Shown here one piece after another: positions 46,598-55,703 of a stretch of 64,000 bases of DNA. Position numbers and translations under genes: made by a program. Positions within the stretch are counted from its first letter, which is position 1. The number at the start of each line of letters is the position of its first letter. The notes under the pieces are model-generated. The model saw only the letters and a list, made by a program, of their open reading frames with translations. It was not told the DNA's origin and did not search any database. The stretch is from NCBI GenBank assembly GCA_024742415.1, contig JANSYN010000012.1, positions 80,494-144,493 on the forward strand. The letters are read 5' to 3'. Origin of the DNA: Gammaproteobacteria bacterium (lineage in GTDB: Bacteria > Pseudomonadota > Gammaproteobacteria > Pseudomonadales > Halieaceae).

Positions 46598-48043
46598 ATG
46601 CGCGCGACACTCAAACTGTTCACCCTGCTACTAGCCTGTGTGGCGTTGGCATCTACGTTGCCAGGTTGCGCTGCTAACCCGGCAACCGGAGGCGCAGATG
46701 TCGTGCTATCCAGCCGCGATGGGGAAAAGAGCATCGGTAGCGAGCTGCATGAGAAAATGGCAGGTGAGGGCTTGATCTACGCAGACCCCCAGCTACAGGC
46801 CTATATCGAGAGCGTTGGCCAACGACTTGTCCGCAACAGCGATATGCCCGATGCGCAGTTCCAGTTTTTCGTTGTCGACAGCCCGGACATCAACGCCTTT
46901 GCCGTCGCGGGTGGCTATATTTACATCCATCGCGGCCTGTTGGCGTATCTCGACAGCGAAGCCGAGCTGGCAGGCGTGCTGGGACATGAAATCGGGCACA
47001 TCACTGCGCGGCATTCTGGTCGACAGCGCACAGCCTCGGTCACCAATTCTGTGCTTGCAGCGACCGTCTATATCCTCACCGGCAGTGGCGATCTGGCCGA
47101 TGCATCCAACATCTATGGCGCAGAGCTGCTAAGTGGTTACGGGCGGGAAATGGAACTGGAGGCCGATGCCCTGGGCGCACGCTATATGCACCGATCCGGT
47201 TACGATCCGGAGGCCCTGCTAGAAGTTATTGGCGTGCTGAAAAACCACCAGCAGTACCAGCGACTGCAGGCCAGGGCGGCGGGGCGCGAGCGAGCCACCT
47301 ACCACGGGCTGTTTGCAACACACCCGCGCAACGACAAGCGGCTGCGCACCGTGATACAGGCGGCCAGCGAACTGGACCTGGACACCTACATCGAAGACCC
47401 CACCATTCCAGGGCAATTCAAGCGCCATATCGACGGCATGGTCTGGGGCGATAGCATCCGTGGCGAGCGCGCCGAGAACAGGTTCTACCACAATACGCTG
47501 GATTTCACTTTCGAATTACCACCAGGGTGGAGTGTGGAGACTACTGCCAGTGACATCACCGCGCGAGCACCAGACAATAGTGCACGTGTCGTGCTCACTC
47601 TGCGTGCACGTGATCGCGAGTACTCGCCGCGTGCGCTGTTACAGGGCAATGCCCGCGGGGAGCTGAGCAAGGAAAGCAAGCTGGAACTCGCCGAAATAGA
47701 AGGCTACACCGCGGTCGCCACCAGCGGGGAACGCAGCAAGCGCCTGGCCGTGATCGACCACGGAAGTTTCAGCTACCTGTTGGAGGGTGAAGCTGCACAG
47801 TTCGAAAGCGCAGACCCCCAACTACTGGCCATCATTGAGAGTTTTCGACCGATTTTTGCCAGCGAGAAAAAGGTGGGTCAGGGGCAGTTTATTCGGTATA
47901 TCCAAGTCCCTCGTGGCGCAACAATGGCCTCCATCGCGGCGCAACTGAGCATACCTGATGCCGAGAACCAGATACGCCTGATAAACGGTTTCTACCCGCG
48001 CGGTGAACCACGCACCGGTGACTGGATAAAAATCATTGAGTAG
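46598..48043 (+). CDS. M48-family metallopeptidase lipoprotein (operon gene 13)
   Basis: 481 residues. Signal and lipobox LASTLPGC. M48 peptidase domain (about 50-260) with the zinc motif GHEIGHITARHSG and the third ligand in EMELEADALGARYM; THPRNDKRL is the typical C-terminal motif, as in BepA-like and LoiP-like peptidases that degrade misfolded outer-membrane proteins. The C-terminal 220 residues form a beta domain and a LysM-like end (IQVPRGATMASIAAQLSI, LINGFYPRGEPRTGDWIKII). Last gene of the operon. Confidence 0.92.
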   Translation: MRATLKLFTLLLACVALASTLPGCAANPATGGADVVLSSRDGEKSIGSELHEKMAGEGLIYADPQLQAYIESVGQRLVRNSDMPDAQFQFFVVDSPDINAFAVAGGYIYIHRGLLAYLDSEAELAGVLGHEIGHITARHSGRQRTASVTNSVLAATVYILTGSGDLADASNIYGAELLSGYGREMELEADALGARYMHRSGYDPEALLEVIGVLKNHQQYQRLQARAAGRERATYHGLFATHPRNDKRLRTVIQAASELDLDTYIEDPTIPGQFKRHIDGMVWGDSIRGERAENRFYHNTLDFTFELPPGWSVETTASDITARAPDNSARVVLTLRARDREYSPRALLQGNARGELSKESKLELAEIEGYTAVATSGERSKRLAVIDHGSFSYLLEGEAAQFESADPQLLAIIESFRPIFASEKKVGQGQFIRYIQVPRGATMASIAAQLSIPDAENQIRLINGFYPRGEPRTGDWIKIIE

Positions 48044-48215
48044 ACCGGGGCGGGCAATGCCTCATAACGGGGTCGCTGCGCTGCCGGACCCAGTCCGCGA
48101 GGGCTACTGTCAACGCTGGTCTCCTGTCGACGCCTGATCAACGAATGCGCATCCTCAGGCCGGCTACGGCACAGGTCGACCACACTCATTTACCGCCATT
48201 CTACCCCGCCTGCTG

Positions 48216-48536
48216 CTAACGAACCGCGTCCACTTCCTGCACAAGCACCCATGGAGGTGCCACCACCGTCCAGAGTACGGCCCCTTCCTCATACCATTTC
48301 AGGGCCTGCTCCGCAGTCACGCCAGCAACCATACCCTGCTCAATCCATTGCTGGAAAACCTCGGTGTTGTCCAGCCCAAGCTGTACAGCCACGTCCACCA
48401 GGTCACAACGCTTTGCGACCGCAATCACGGCACCACGCGCGTAGTGCACTTGTAAGTCTGTCCAGGGGAGCTTGGCGGTCTGGCTATGGTACTCCTGGCG
48501 CAGTTGCCCGGCGCGATCAGCTGTTGGCTCATCCAT
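48216..48536 (-). CDS. DUF2288 family protein
   Basis: Small soluble protein of the DUF2288 family: TAKLPWTDLQVHYARGAVIAVAKRCDLVDVAVQLGLDNTE, QWIEQGMV and ALLW-like end AVLWTVVAPPWVLVQEV. From ATG 48536 it has 106 residues; the ORF track starts 21 codons too early, inside the MBL gene. It overlaps the end of the MBL hydrolase gene by eight bases. No function established for the family. Confidence 0.88.
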   Translation of the reverse strand: MDEPTADRAGQLRQEYHSQTAKLPWTDLQVHYARGAVIAVAKRCDLVDVAVQLGLDNTEVFQQWIEQGMVAGVTAEQALKWYEEGAVLWTVVAPPWVLVQEVDAVR

Positions 48537-49179
48537 AACGTGAATCGGCGACAAACGGATTGGTTTGACGTTCCTGACCGAAGGTGGATGTCGGGCCATG
48601 ACCTGGAATAAAGGTGATATCGTCTCCCAGGGGAAAGAGGCGCTGGCGAATACTGTCTACCAGTTCCTGATGGTTGCCCCGAGGGAAGTCCGTGCGCCCG
48701 ATTGAACCCTGAAAAATAACATCGCCCACCCAGGCAACCCGCTGGGGCTCATATAGGAACACCACATGCCCGGGCGTGTGCCCGGGACAATGCAAGACTT
48801 GCAGTGTTTGTTCGCCCAGGGTGACGGTGTCGCCCTGGTCCAGCCAGCGATCAGGTACAAAGGGTTGCGCCGGTGGGAATCCGGCCATCTGACAGGCCTC
48901 GGGCAGAGCCTGCAGCCAGAACTCATCTTCTTTATGCGGGCCCTCGATCGGCACCTCGAGGCGCTGTCGCAGAACATCCGAGGCTGCGCAGTGGTCCATA
49001 TGGGCATGCGTGAGAATTATCTTCTCGACCGTTGCCTGCATGCTTTCGACCGCGCCCAGAATGCGGTCTATATCACCACCGGGATCGACGATCGCAGCCT
49101 TTGAAGTGGCGTCGCACTTGATGATGGAGCAATTCTGCTGATACTGCGTAACAGGAACAATCGTGCATTGAATCGACAT
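48529..49179 (-). CDS. MBL-fold metallo-hydrolase, glyoxalase II-like
   Basis: Metallo-beta-lactamase fold hydrolase of the small GloB-like (YcbL) type: THAHMDHCAASDVL is the zinc motif, with LHCPGHTPGHVVF, WVGDVIFQGSIGRTD and FIPGHGPTSTFGQE completing the metal ligands. 216 residues fits. YcbL-like proteins act on hydroxyacyl thioesters; the substrate here is not proven. Confidence 0.93.
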   Translation of the reverse strand: MSIQCTIVPVTQYQQNCSIIKCDATSKAAIVDPGGDIDRILGAVESMQATVEKIILTHAHMDHCAASDVLRQRLEVPIEGPHKEDEFWLQALPEACQMAGFPPAQPFVPDRWLDQGDTVTLGEQTLQVLHCPGHTPGHVVFLYEPQRVAWVGDVIFQGSIGRTDFPRGNHQELVDSIRQRLFPLGDDITFIPGHGPTSTFGQERQTNPFVADSRYG

Positions 49180-49241
49180 AACCGGTCGTGGCCTTCACAG
49201 CTGCTGATAAAAACGCCGCATATGCTATCACAGGCTCGGCT

Positions 49242-50543
49242 TCAGGCCGCCTTCTCTGCCCCTTCTGCTTCGATCTGGTCGGCATTGGGGTTCAGGTAGA
49301 CCTGCTCGTCAAACTGCTTCTCTGAATTAGCCACGATCAGGGAGACCGTAGCATCGCCTGTCACGTTCACCGCCGTACGCACCATATCGAGGAGCCTGTC
49401 CACGCCAATAATCAACGCAATGCCTTCCACGGGAAGTCCGGCCTGCTCCAGTACAAGAGCTAGCGTTATCAAACCCACCCCGGGAACGGCCGCAGTCCCC
49501 ACCGAGGCCAGCGTTGCCGTGAGGATAACCGTGATAAAGGCTGTCATTGAAAGATCAATACCATACACCTGGGCAATAAAAACGGTAGCGACACCCTGCA
49601 TGATCGCCGTGCCGTCCATGTTGATGGTTGCCCCCAACGGCACGGTAAAACCGGCCACCGTATTGTGAACACCCAGTCGCCGTTCAACGGTACGCAAAGT
49701 GACTGGCAGCGTCGCACCCGAGGAAGCTGTACTGAACGCAAACGCCCAGACGGGCCGCATCTTCAGGATAAGGATGCGCGGCGAGAGGCCGGTCAGAGTC
49801 TTTAGCAAAAGGCTGTAAATCACCAGGCCATGCACCAGAAGCACCGCCAATACTGTAAAGAAGTAAGCAGCCAAATCGGCTATCGCACCAATTCCCATGT
49901 TCGCAAACAGCTTCGCAAGCAACGCAAACACGCCGTAGGGCGCGAGCTTCATCAGCACATCCACCATGCGCATCACTACGACTTCCAGGTCGCGGAAGAA
50001 GGCCGAGATGCGCCTGCCCGGCTCCCCGGCATGGGAAATGGCATAACCGAGCAGCAGCGCGAACACGATGATCTGCAACATCTTACCCTCGGCCATCGCG
50101 CGCACAGGGTTGGAGGGAAAGATATCCACAAGCACATCTGCCAGCGGTGGCGGAATGGTTGGCACAAACGCGACATCGGCCACCAGCTGAACGTCGCTGC
50201 CTGGCTGCAAAATCGAGGCAAACGCCAGCGCAATACTCACCGCGATTGCCGTGGTAGCCAGGTAAAAGACCATGGTCTTTACAGCAATGGGGCCCATTCG
50301 ACTGCCCTCACCCAGTGAACTACTGCCACACACCAGGGACACAAACACCAACGGCACAACCAGAAGCTTCAGGGATGCTACGAAAATCCTGCCAACGACA
50401 TCAAAAACGCCGCCGATAACGTAGTCTTGCAAGATGGTCTGAAACCCTGCCGGCGCCGCCGTGCCATTGAATATGAGGTTGCAGATCGAGCCCAGGGCCA
50501 CCCCTGCAACCATCGCGAGCAGTATGCGATTCGTGAGACTCAT
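49242..50543 (-). CDS. Dicarboxylate/amino acid:cation symporter (DAACS family)
   Basis: Inner-membrane symporter of the GltP/DctA family taking up dicarboxylates or acidic amino acids with Na+ or H+. The 433 residues include the re-entrant hairpin signature AFSTASSGATLPVT, the cation site GATINMDGTAIMQ and many hydrophobic helices. Length is normal. The start overlaps the stop of the Kazal-like lipoprotein gene by four bases. Confidence 0.95.
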   Translation of the reverse strand: MSLTNRILLAMVAGVALGSICNLIFNGTAAPAGFQTILQDYVIGGVFDVVGRIFVASLKLLVVPLVFVSLVCGSSSLGEGSRMGPIAVKTMVFYLATTAIAVSIALAFASILQPGSDVQLVADVAFVPTIPPPLADVLVDIFPSNPVRAMAEGKMLQIIVFALLLGYAISHAGEPGRRISAFFRDLEVVVMRMVDVLMKLAPYGVFALLAKLFANMGIGAIADLAAYFFTVLAVLLVHGLVIYSLLLKTLTGLSPRILILKMRPVWAFAFSTASSGATLPVTLRTVERRLGVHNTVAGFTVPLGATINMDGTAIMQGVATVFIAQVYGIDLSMTAFITVILTATLASVGTAAVPGVGLITLALVLEQAGLPVEGIALIIGVDRLLDMVRTAVNVTGDATVSLIVANSEKQFDEQVYLNPNADQIEAEGAEKAA

Positions 50544-50770
50544 TCAGCGCACTCGCCGACGGTAACCGCCACCACCTGATCATCGGCACAGGCGTTGCAA
50601 GGCGAGGAGTAGTTCCTGAGTTCACCATCGCCACGCTGACCGCAGGAGGGGTTATATTCCAGCGTGCATACCTGCGGCCTGGCCTCCGGGCAAGGGGTTG
50701 CCGTGCTCTCGGGCTGTGCGGCACACGCTGTGAGCACTACTGCATAAACAGGAATCCATGCGTATCGCAT
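50540..50770 (-). CDS. Small lipoprotein with Kazal-like domain
   Basis: 76 residues: signal and lipobox (VYAVVLTACA), then a 50-residue domain with six Cys (TPCPEARPQVCTLEYNPSCG, YSSPCNACADDQVV, VGEC). The Cys spacing with P-x-CG and a Tyr before the next Cys fits the Kazal/follistatin-like fold of serine protease inhibitors. A tight four-base overlap with the symporter gene suggests cotranslation. Whether it inhibits a protease is unknown. Confidence 0.8.
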   Translation of the reverse strand: MRYAWIPVYAVVLTACAAQPESTATPCPEARPQVCTLEYNPSCGQRGDGELRNYSSPCNACADDQVVAVTVGECAE

Positions 50771-50839
50771 TGTATTCTCCCTGACCCCGGAAAGATTCCG
50801 GACTAGCGGCCAGCATCATGACAAGAAGGGCACAGACTA

Positions 50840-52267
50840 TCACTGCACAGCAACAGGTGCATCTCCCGCCGCTGCACCGAGTAGAATCTCGCGTGCGATA
50901 TCTATCGATCGCAGGTAGCTTGCAACACTGATGTATTCACCCGTACCGTGTATCGACGGCGTTTGCGCCGAGTCAACCAGCACACCGTGAAACCGGTACT
51001 GGTCTCGCGCCAGTTCGATATAGTGTCGTGTGTCGGTAGTTGCAGTCAGCAGGGATGGCACCACCAGGGCCTGCGGGTAAACCGCGGCCACCGCCTTGGC
51101 GATTACCACAAAACCCTCGCCATCCTTGTTGGCAATTCCAGGCAGGCCATCCCAGTTACCGGATTCAATAGTGACTTCCGGATCGTCAACGATTCCTTCT
51201 ATCCGCTCGATCAGCGATTCTACCGTGTCTCCCGGTAGCAGCCGAAAATTGATTTTTGCCTCTGCGCGCTGCGGGACCACGTTTTCTTTCACTCCGGCGT
51301 TGAACATGGTCAGTGCCGTCGTACTGCGCACAAAAGCACTGGTTAGCCTTTCTCCCGACATCTGCGATGCGACCAGTGGGCCGGTTAACCACAGGTTACT
51401 GAATATGAAGCGCTCGGGCTGCTGGGTATACGGTGCGACTGCTTCCAGCATCGCCACTACCGGTTCAGAGAGGCGGGCCGGAAAGGGGTTGGCTTCAATA
51501 CGTGCCAACGCAGCTGCAAGGCGGCCTATCGTACTAATTGCGGGTGGACTTGATGAATGTCCACCCTCGCCCGTAGCGGTCAGTGTCAGGGTCACGTAGG
51601 CTTTCTCGGCAATATTAACCAGCGCCACCGGCCTGTCCGCTACCAGTGGATTGTCGGCAACGATCAGGCCCCCTTCATCGATCATCCAGGCGAACTGCAT
51701 ACCACGCCCGGCCATCAGTTCGGCCATTTCGCGCGCACCCTCGCGCCCACCAACTTCCTCATCATGACCAAAGGCAAACACCAGCGTACGGCGAGGAGAA
51801 AAATGCTCTGCCAGCAATCCTTCGGCTGCCTCGAGCCAGCCCATGAGACCCTGTTTGTCATCCAGCGTACCTCGGCCGTAGATATTCTCCTGCGAGATAA
51901 CGCCCGCAAATGGCGGGTGTGGCCAGTCAGGTTCTGTCCCCGGTTCGATCGGAACGACATCACTATGCGCCGTAAAAAGTACAGGCGGCAGGCTGGAATC
52001 TGTTCCCTGCCAGGTCATCAAAAGACTGTGCTCGTTGACCGCCTCAACCAGCAGCGTGTCGAAAACTCTTGGGAAGCTACGCTCCAGAAAGCGATTGAAC
52101 TTTTGGAACTGCCCATAGTCAATTCTGGCCGGGCCCTGGTAGCTGATCGTTTCATAGCGTATCGCTGCAGCCAGGCGCTGCTCTGGTGACTCATCTGCCA
52201 GCGCATACAGCGAAGACAAAAACACGATTGATGACACCACCACCGCGTAAGCTCTGGACACCGACAT
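50840..52267 (-). CDS. Exported M20-family metallopeptidase (carboxypeptidase-S-like)
   Basis: Zinc exopeptidase. From ATG 52267 (AGGAGG upstream) the protein has 475 residues, with a signal peptide (MSVSRAYAVVVSSIVFLSSLYALA). Catalytic residues visible: TAHSDVVPIEPG, GRGTLDDKQGLMGWLEAAE, FGHDEEVGGREGA and DTRHYIEL. It resembles the CPS1/ACY1-like branch. The ORF track starts 16 codons upstream of the family start. Confidence 0.93.
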   Translation of the reverse strand: MSVSRAYAVVVSSIVFLSSLYALADESPEQRLAAAIRYETISYQGPARIDYGQFQKFNRFLERSFPRVFDTLLVEAVNEHSLLMTWQGTDSSLPPVLFTAHSDVVPIEPGTEPDWPHPPFAGVISQENIYGRGTLDDKQGLMGWLEAAEGLLAEHFSPRRTLVFAFGHDEEVGGREGAREMAELMAGRGMQFAWMIDEGGLIVADNPLVADRPVALVNIAEKAYVTLTLTATGEGGHSSSPPAISTIGRLAAALARIEANPFPARLSEPVVAMLEAVAPYTQQPERFIFSNLWLTGPLVASQMSGERLTSAFVRSTTALTMFNAGVKENVVPQRAEAKINFRLLPGDTVESLIERIEGIVDDPEVTIESGNWDGLPGIANKDGEGFVVIAKAVAAVYPQALVVPSLLTATTDTRHYIELARDQYRFHGVLVDSAQTPSIHGTGEYISVASYLRSIDIAREILLGAAAGDAPVAVQ

Positions 52268-52373
52268 GCAAAAATCCTCCTGAAAACTCGCGCCAAATGG
52301 CGTATCTGATCGCACGGGCGCTTTATTATTTTATGACTATCTAACGCTATACTGATGAGTCGTGACGCAATTA

Positions 52374-52386
52374 ATGCACAGTGCAT
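52374..52386. promoter_or_regulatory. Perfect 13-base palindrome in the M20/CBS gap
   Basis: ATGCACAGTGCAT has six-base perfect arms around a central A. It lies in the 262-base gap between the divergent M20 peptidase and CBS genes, next to AT-rich promoter-like sequence. It may be an operator, though one such palindrome per kb range can occur by chance. Confidence 0.35.
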
Positions 52387-52529
52387 GATCAGGGGGTTAC
52401 GGTCAATATCGAGGTCGGCACTCGCAGACGCCAACGGCAGGCCACCGCAAGGGTCTCGCACCGGCACACTGGCGTCGAAAAGCGCCGGATGAGGTCATCC
52501 AGAATATAGTCATACAAGGAACTGCCAAG

Positions 52530-52934
52530 ATGCTTAGATCCGTCAATCTCAGGGATTACATGTTAACCAACCCGCTAACCGTAAAGCCGGAAGACAACGT
52601 CGTGGAGGCCATGAAAATCATTATTGACAACCGGGTGTCTGGTGTTTGCGTTGTTGACGATCAGCGTAACCTGCTTGGCGTGCTTTCCGAGATGGATTGC
52701 CTGCGCGCGGTCCTAGCGACAACTTATAACGACAGCCGTATTGGAATAGTCAGTGAACACATGGCAACTGAGAATCTGGTCGTTGCCCATCCCAACGAAG
52801 ACATCGTTGACGTGGCCAGAGATATGCTGCGCATCAACAAACGGCGGCGACCCGTTGTTGAGAACGGCAAACTGATTGGACAAATCACCTGTCGACAGCT
52901 TCTTCGAGCGGTTGCGACATTCAGCGAGCAGTAG
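52530..52934 (+). CDS. CBS-domain protein
   Basis: 134 residues, two CBS domains making one Bateman module: MLTNPLTVKPEDNVVEAMKIIIDNRVSGVCVVDD (first) and MATENLVVAHPNEDIVDVARDMLRINKRRRPVVE (second). CBS modules bind adenine nucleotides such as AMP or SAM and act as sensors. AAGGAA precedes the start. No partner domain is encoded next to it. Confidence 0.92.
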   Translation: MLRSVNLRDYMLTNPLTVKPEDNVVEAMKIIIDNRVSGVCVVDDQRNLLGVLSEMDCLRAVLATTYNDSRIGIVSEHMATENLVVAHPNEDIVDVARDMLRINKRRRPVVENGKLIGQITCRQLLRAVATFSEQ

Positions 52935-53041
52935 CCGACATCAACTGTACTCATCGAGCATTACGATTCACGCTGAATGGCTTAGAAGCTCAAGCTTCAC
53001 AATGGCAACCTGCACTCGGTGAAACCGGGTCGGGCCGGGCG

Positions 53042-54328
53042 TCACTGTGGAAGCCCCTCCCAGGCCAATAACCAATGCTCCAGCGCGTCGGCCTTCATAG
53101 GTTTGGCGAAATAGAACCCCTGACCATAGTCGCACCCCAGCTCTCGCAGTGTACGAAAAGCCGACTCATCTTCTATGCCCTCCGCAACGACAGACATACC
53201 AAACTCCCGGCCGATCTGGATCATGATTTTTACCAGCTCAAACTCTCTTGGCTCCTCCAGGAAAGACTGGATAAAGCTTCTGTCGATCTTGAGCTCACTG
53301 GCAGGAATGTGCTTGAAGTAGGACAGCGACGAATAGCCCGTACCGAAATCATCAATCGACAACCGCATACCGGCATCACGCAGTTTCGTCAGATTGCTGA
53401 AGCCCGCCTGCTTGTCTTCAATAATCGCGTTCTCGGTGATCTCAACGGTGACTCTTTGCGGATCAACGCCCCAAATCGCACGTGCATCTGTTAGCAATGA
53501 CACTACGTCCGGGCTGCTTACAAGCTCGGCTTGAACATTCACAGCCACACCAATATCAGTGACCGCTTGCCATTCCTTCAACTGCCTGAAAGCCTGGTGA
53601 ACAATCCACTTGGTCAGTTCAAACGAACGTCCCGCCACCGCCGCAAGCGCGACAACCTTTTCCGGCGACACTGTTTCTCCCGAGTTCGTTCGCCATCGCA
53701 GCAACGCCTCGACGCTCTCGATGTTGCCCGTAAGCAGATTGACCTTGGGCTGGTAGGCCAGACCGAAGTCGTTCTCACGCAGCGCAGTGATGAAATGCTG
53801 CTCCAACTGATCGTCTTTCGTTTCATCTTCGACATGCTGGAGAAGTTGTTCCAACCCATGATCGCCACCGGCTCTGACCTGCCTCACCGAAGCCTCAGCG
53901 CTACTGAGCATTTCGAGCGTCTGGGCACGGCCTTCATGGTTGACCGCTACACCTACGTGAATGTCAACTTTCAAACCCCCAGTGGCCGACGAGAGGGACG
54001 CTCGCAGCTGTGAGTTGACCTTGTTGATCGCAAGTGCAATCAGAGCGGGATTTCCCAACTGCGGCAGGAGGAAGGCAAAGGAATGACTGCCCACTCGAAA
54101 AACCGTATCAGGCAGCTTGCTGAGCGCAAGTAGTTCACGTTGGGACGTCAGCAGAACATGATCGCCAAGCGCATAACCATGACTATGGTTGATACGCGCC
54201 AGCCCGCCGATATCGACAAGCAACATGCCCAGGTGGCTCTGCTCAGCGCGTGCAGCCGCCACAAACCTGTCCAGCGCAGACAAGCATTGCGCGCGACAAA
54301 TCGCGGGGGCGGTAGCTGCATCGCTCAT
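53042..54328 (-). CDS. GGDEF/EAL protein, probable c-di-GMP phosphodiesterase
   Basis: 428 residues. The N-terminal GGDEF domain (about 10-160) is degenerate: the signature reads RVGSHSFAFLLP instead of GG[DE]EF, so it should not make c-di-GMP. The EAL domain (about 175-425) looks complete: VEALLRW, TVEITENAI, SIDDFGTGYSSL, KIDRSFI, VVAEGIED and GQGFYFAKP carry the metal and catalytic residues. So a phosphodiesterase is predicted. It begins three bases after the HD-GYP gene and is very likely cotranscribed. Confidence 0.92.
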   Translation of the reverse strand: MSDAATAPAICRAQCLSALDRFVAAARAEQSHLGMLLVDIGGLARINHSHGYALGDHVLLTSQRELLALSKLPDTVFRVGSHSFAFLLPQLGNPALIALAINKVNSQLRASLSSATGGLKVDIHVGVAVNHEGRAQTLEMLSSAEASVRQVRAGGDHGLEQLLQHVEDETKDDQLEQHFITALRENDFGLAYQPKVNLLTGNIESVEALLRWRTNSGETVSPEKVVALAAVAGRSFELTKWIVHQAFRQLKEWQAVTDIGVAVNVQAELVSSPDVVSLLTDARAIWGVDPQRVTVEITENAIIEDKQAGFSNLTKLRDAGMRLSIDDFGTGYSSLSYFKHIPASELKIDRSFIQSFLEEPREFELVKIMIQIGREFGMSVVAEGIEDESAFRTLRELGCDYGQGFYFAKPMKADALEHWLLAWEGLPQ

Positions 54329-54331
54329 GGG

Positions 54332-55561
54332 CTACAACTGTATCGCTGTCATATCGATGCCATAGGCATCCGGTTCCAGGCTATTGACGATGTCCAGAGC
54401 GACTCTGTCCTCGGTATGCGTCTCGGTCAACAAATCGACCATCTTGAAAGTATCCATGGGAGCTTTGTCTGCATCCAGCAGCACCAATACCTTTGGACGC
54501 AGCCGCCGGGTGCGGTACTCCGCGATTACCACGGCAACCTCACCTGAAGAAAGCTCTACCAACGAACCCGCCGGGTAAATGCCAATCGCCTGAATGAACT
54601 CTTCCACCAGTTCGGCCTGAAAATCGCAATCTTTCCATTCATAAAGCAATTTGATTGCCCGCGCCGGGGGTATTCCCCTGGCATAGCTCCTGTTACTGGT
54701 AATGGCATCATAGCAATCCACTATGGCGGCAATTCTGGCAAATACGGGAATTCCATCCCCACGCAGACCCTGCGGATACCCTGAGCCATCATGTCGTTCA
54801 TGGTGATGCGCAATCATGTCGATAACATCCTGGTTGATGATTCCGCTATCCTGAATCATTTCGACACCATGCCGAACGTGATCCCGCACCTGCTGAAACT
54901 CCTCTTCAGTCAGTGGGCGTGTGGCATTGAGCAGCGCTTTATCAACGCGAAGTTTACCTACGTCAAAGAGAAGCCCGCCGATGGCCAACGTGCGCAAGTC
55001 CGCCTTTGGCAAGCCCAGTTGTCGACCAAGCGCCACGGCCCATATTGAGGCACCGAGAGAGTGTTGATAGGTGTAGTGATCCTCCTGCTTCATGCGCGCC
55101 AGCCAGATACAGGCATCGGGGTTGCGCGTGATGCTCTCAATCATGGGATCAACTGACTTCTTGGCCTTGACCATATCGATGGCAGCACCATCGGCAACGC
55201 CGTCAAACATCTCGTCAATTTCAGTGGAGAGCACCTCGACCGCTTTCTGCGCCCTGGGGTACTCGTCTGTCCAACTGGACTTGTCTTCGTATTTGCTTAG
55301 CGTCCTCTTGGGGAAGAAATCCTGTGTCGGTCGACGAGGGCGGCTATTGGCCCGACGCTTTGCCAACACCGGGGCTTGCACGCTCTTGAGCGTATCGACA
55401 TAGACATACTGACAATAGCGCTGCAAGCGTTCGATATCACCGCGCGTCTCCAGCACGAAGCCCTGAAGGACAAATGGCGTCTCAAGCCACGGCCGATCAA
55501 GGCTGGACACGTACATCCCCACCTCCAGATCAATTGCCGGAACTTTTACAACCTCAAGCAT
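54332..55561 (-). CDS. DUF3391/HD-GYP domain protein with altered HD motif
   Basis: 409 residues. N-terminal DUF3391-like region (about 1-115: VPAIDLEVGMYVSSLDRPW) and HD-GYP domain (about 150-345). The GYP motif is complete (HHERHDGSGYPQGLRGDGIP), but the HD doublet reads LLFDVGKL, with Phe in place of His. Related proteins of this DUF3391 branch often deviate here, so activity cannot be judged. A c-di-GMP phosphodiesterase or sensor role is likely. First gene of a two-gene unit with the GGDEF/EAL gene. Confidence 0.9.
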   Translation of the reverse strand: MLEVVKVPAIDLEVGMYVSSLDRPWLETPFVLQGFVLETRGDIERLQRYCQYVYVDTLKSVQAPVLAKRRANSRPRRPTQDFFPKRTLSKYEDKSSWTDEYPRAQKAVEVLSTEIDEMFDGVADGAAIDMVKAKKSVDPMIESITRNPDACIWLARMKQEDHYTYQHSLGASIWAVALGRQLGLPKADLRTLAIGGLLFDVGKLRVDKALLNATRPLTEEEFQQVRDHVRHGVEMIQDSGIINQDVIDMIAHHHERHDGSGYPQGLRGDGIPVFARIAAIVDCYDAITSNRSYARGIPPARAIKLLYEWKDCDFQAELVEEFIQAIGIYPAGSLVELSSGEVAVVIAEYRTRRLRPKVLVLLDADKAPMDTFKMVDLLTETHTEDRVALDIVNSLEPDAYGIDMTAIQL

Positions 55562-55703
55562 ATTACCGTCCAGGGAAGCTTCCTGTTTCCGATTGAGGAT
55601 AGCTTTTCCAGGTTGAAATGTCCCTAAATGTCATGTGAAACAATTCCCATAACAAAAAGCAAGTGCCGACAGGGCAACACCGCTTGAAAAGCCAGGGCAT
55701 CGA

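Noticed and set aside
33728-48043. Zorya-type defence or type VI secretion operon
   Set aside because: The operon has a MotA-like channel and vWA proteins, but no helicase or nuclease partner as in Zorya, and no Tss/ClpV components as in type VI secretion. Its products are envelope proteins.
48044-48215. Terminator or gene between the operon end and DUF2288
   Set aside because: I found no hairpin with a T-run and no coding frame in these 172 bases.
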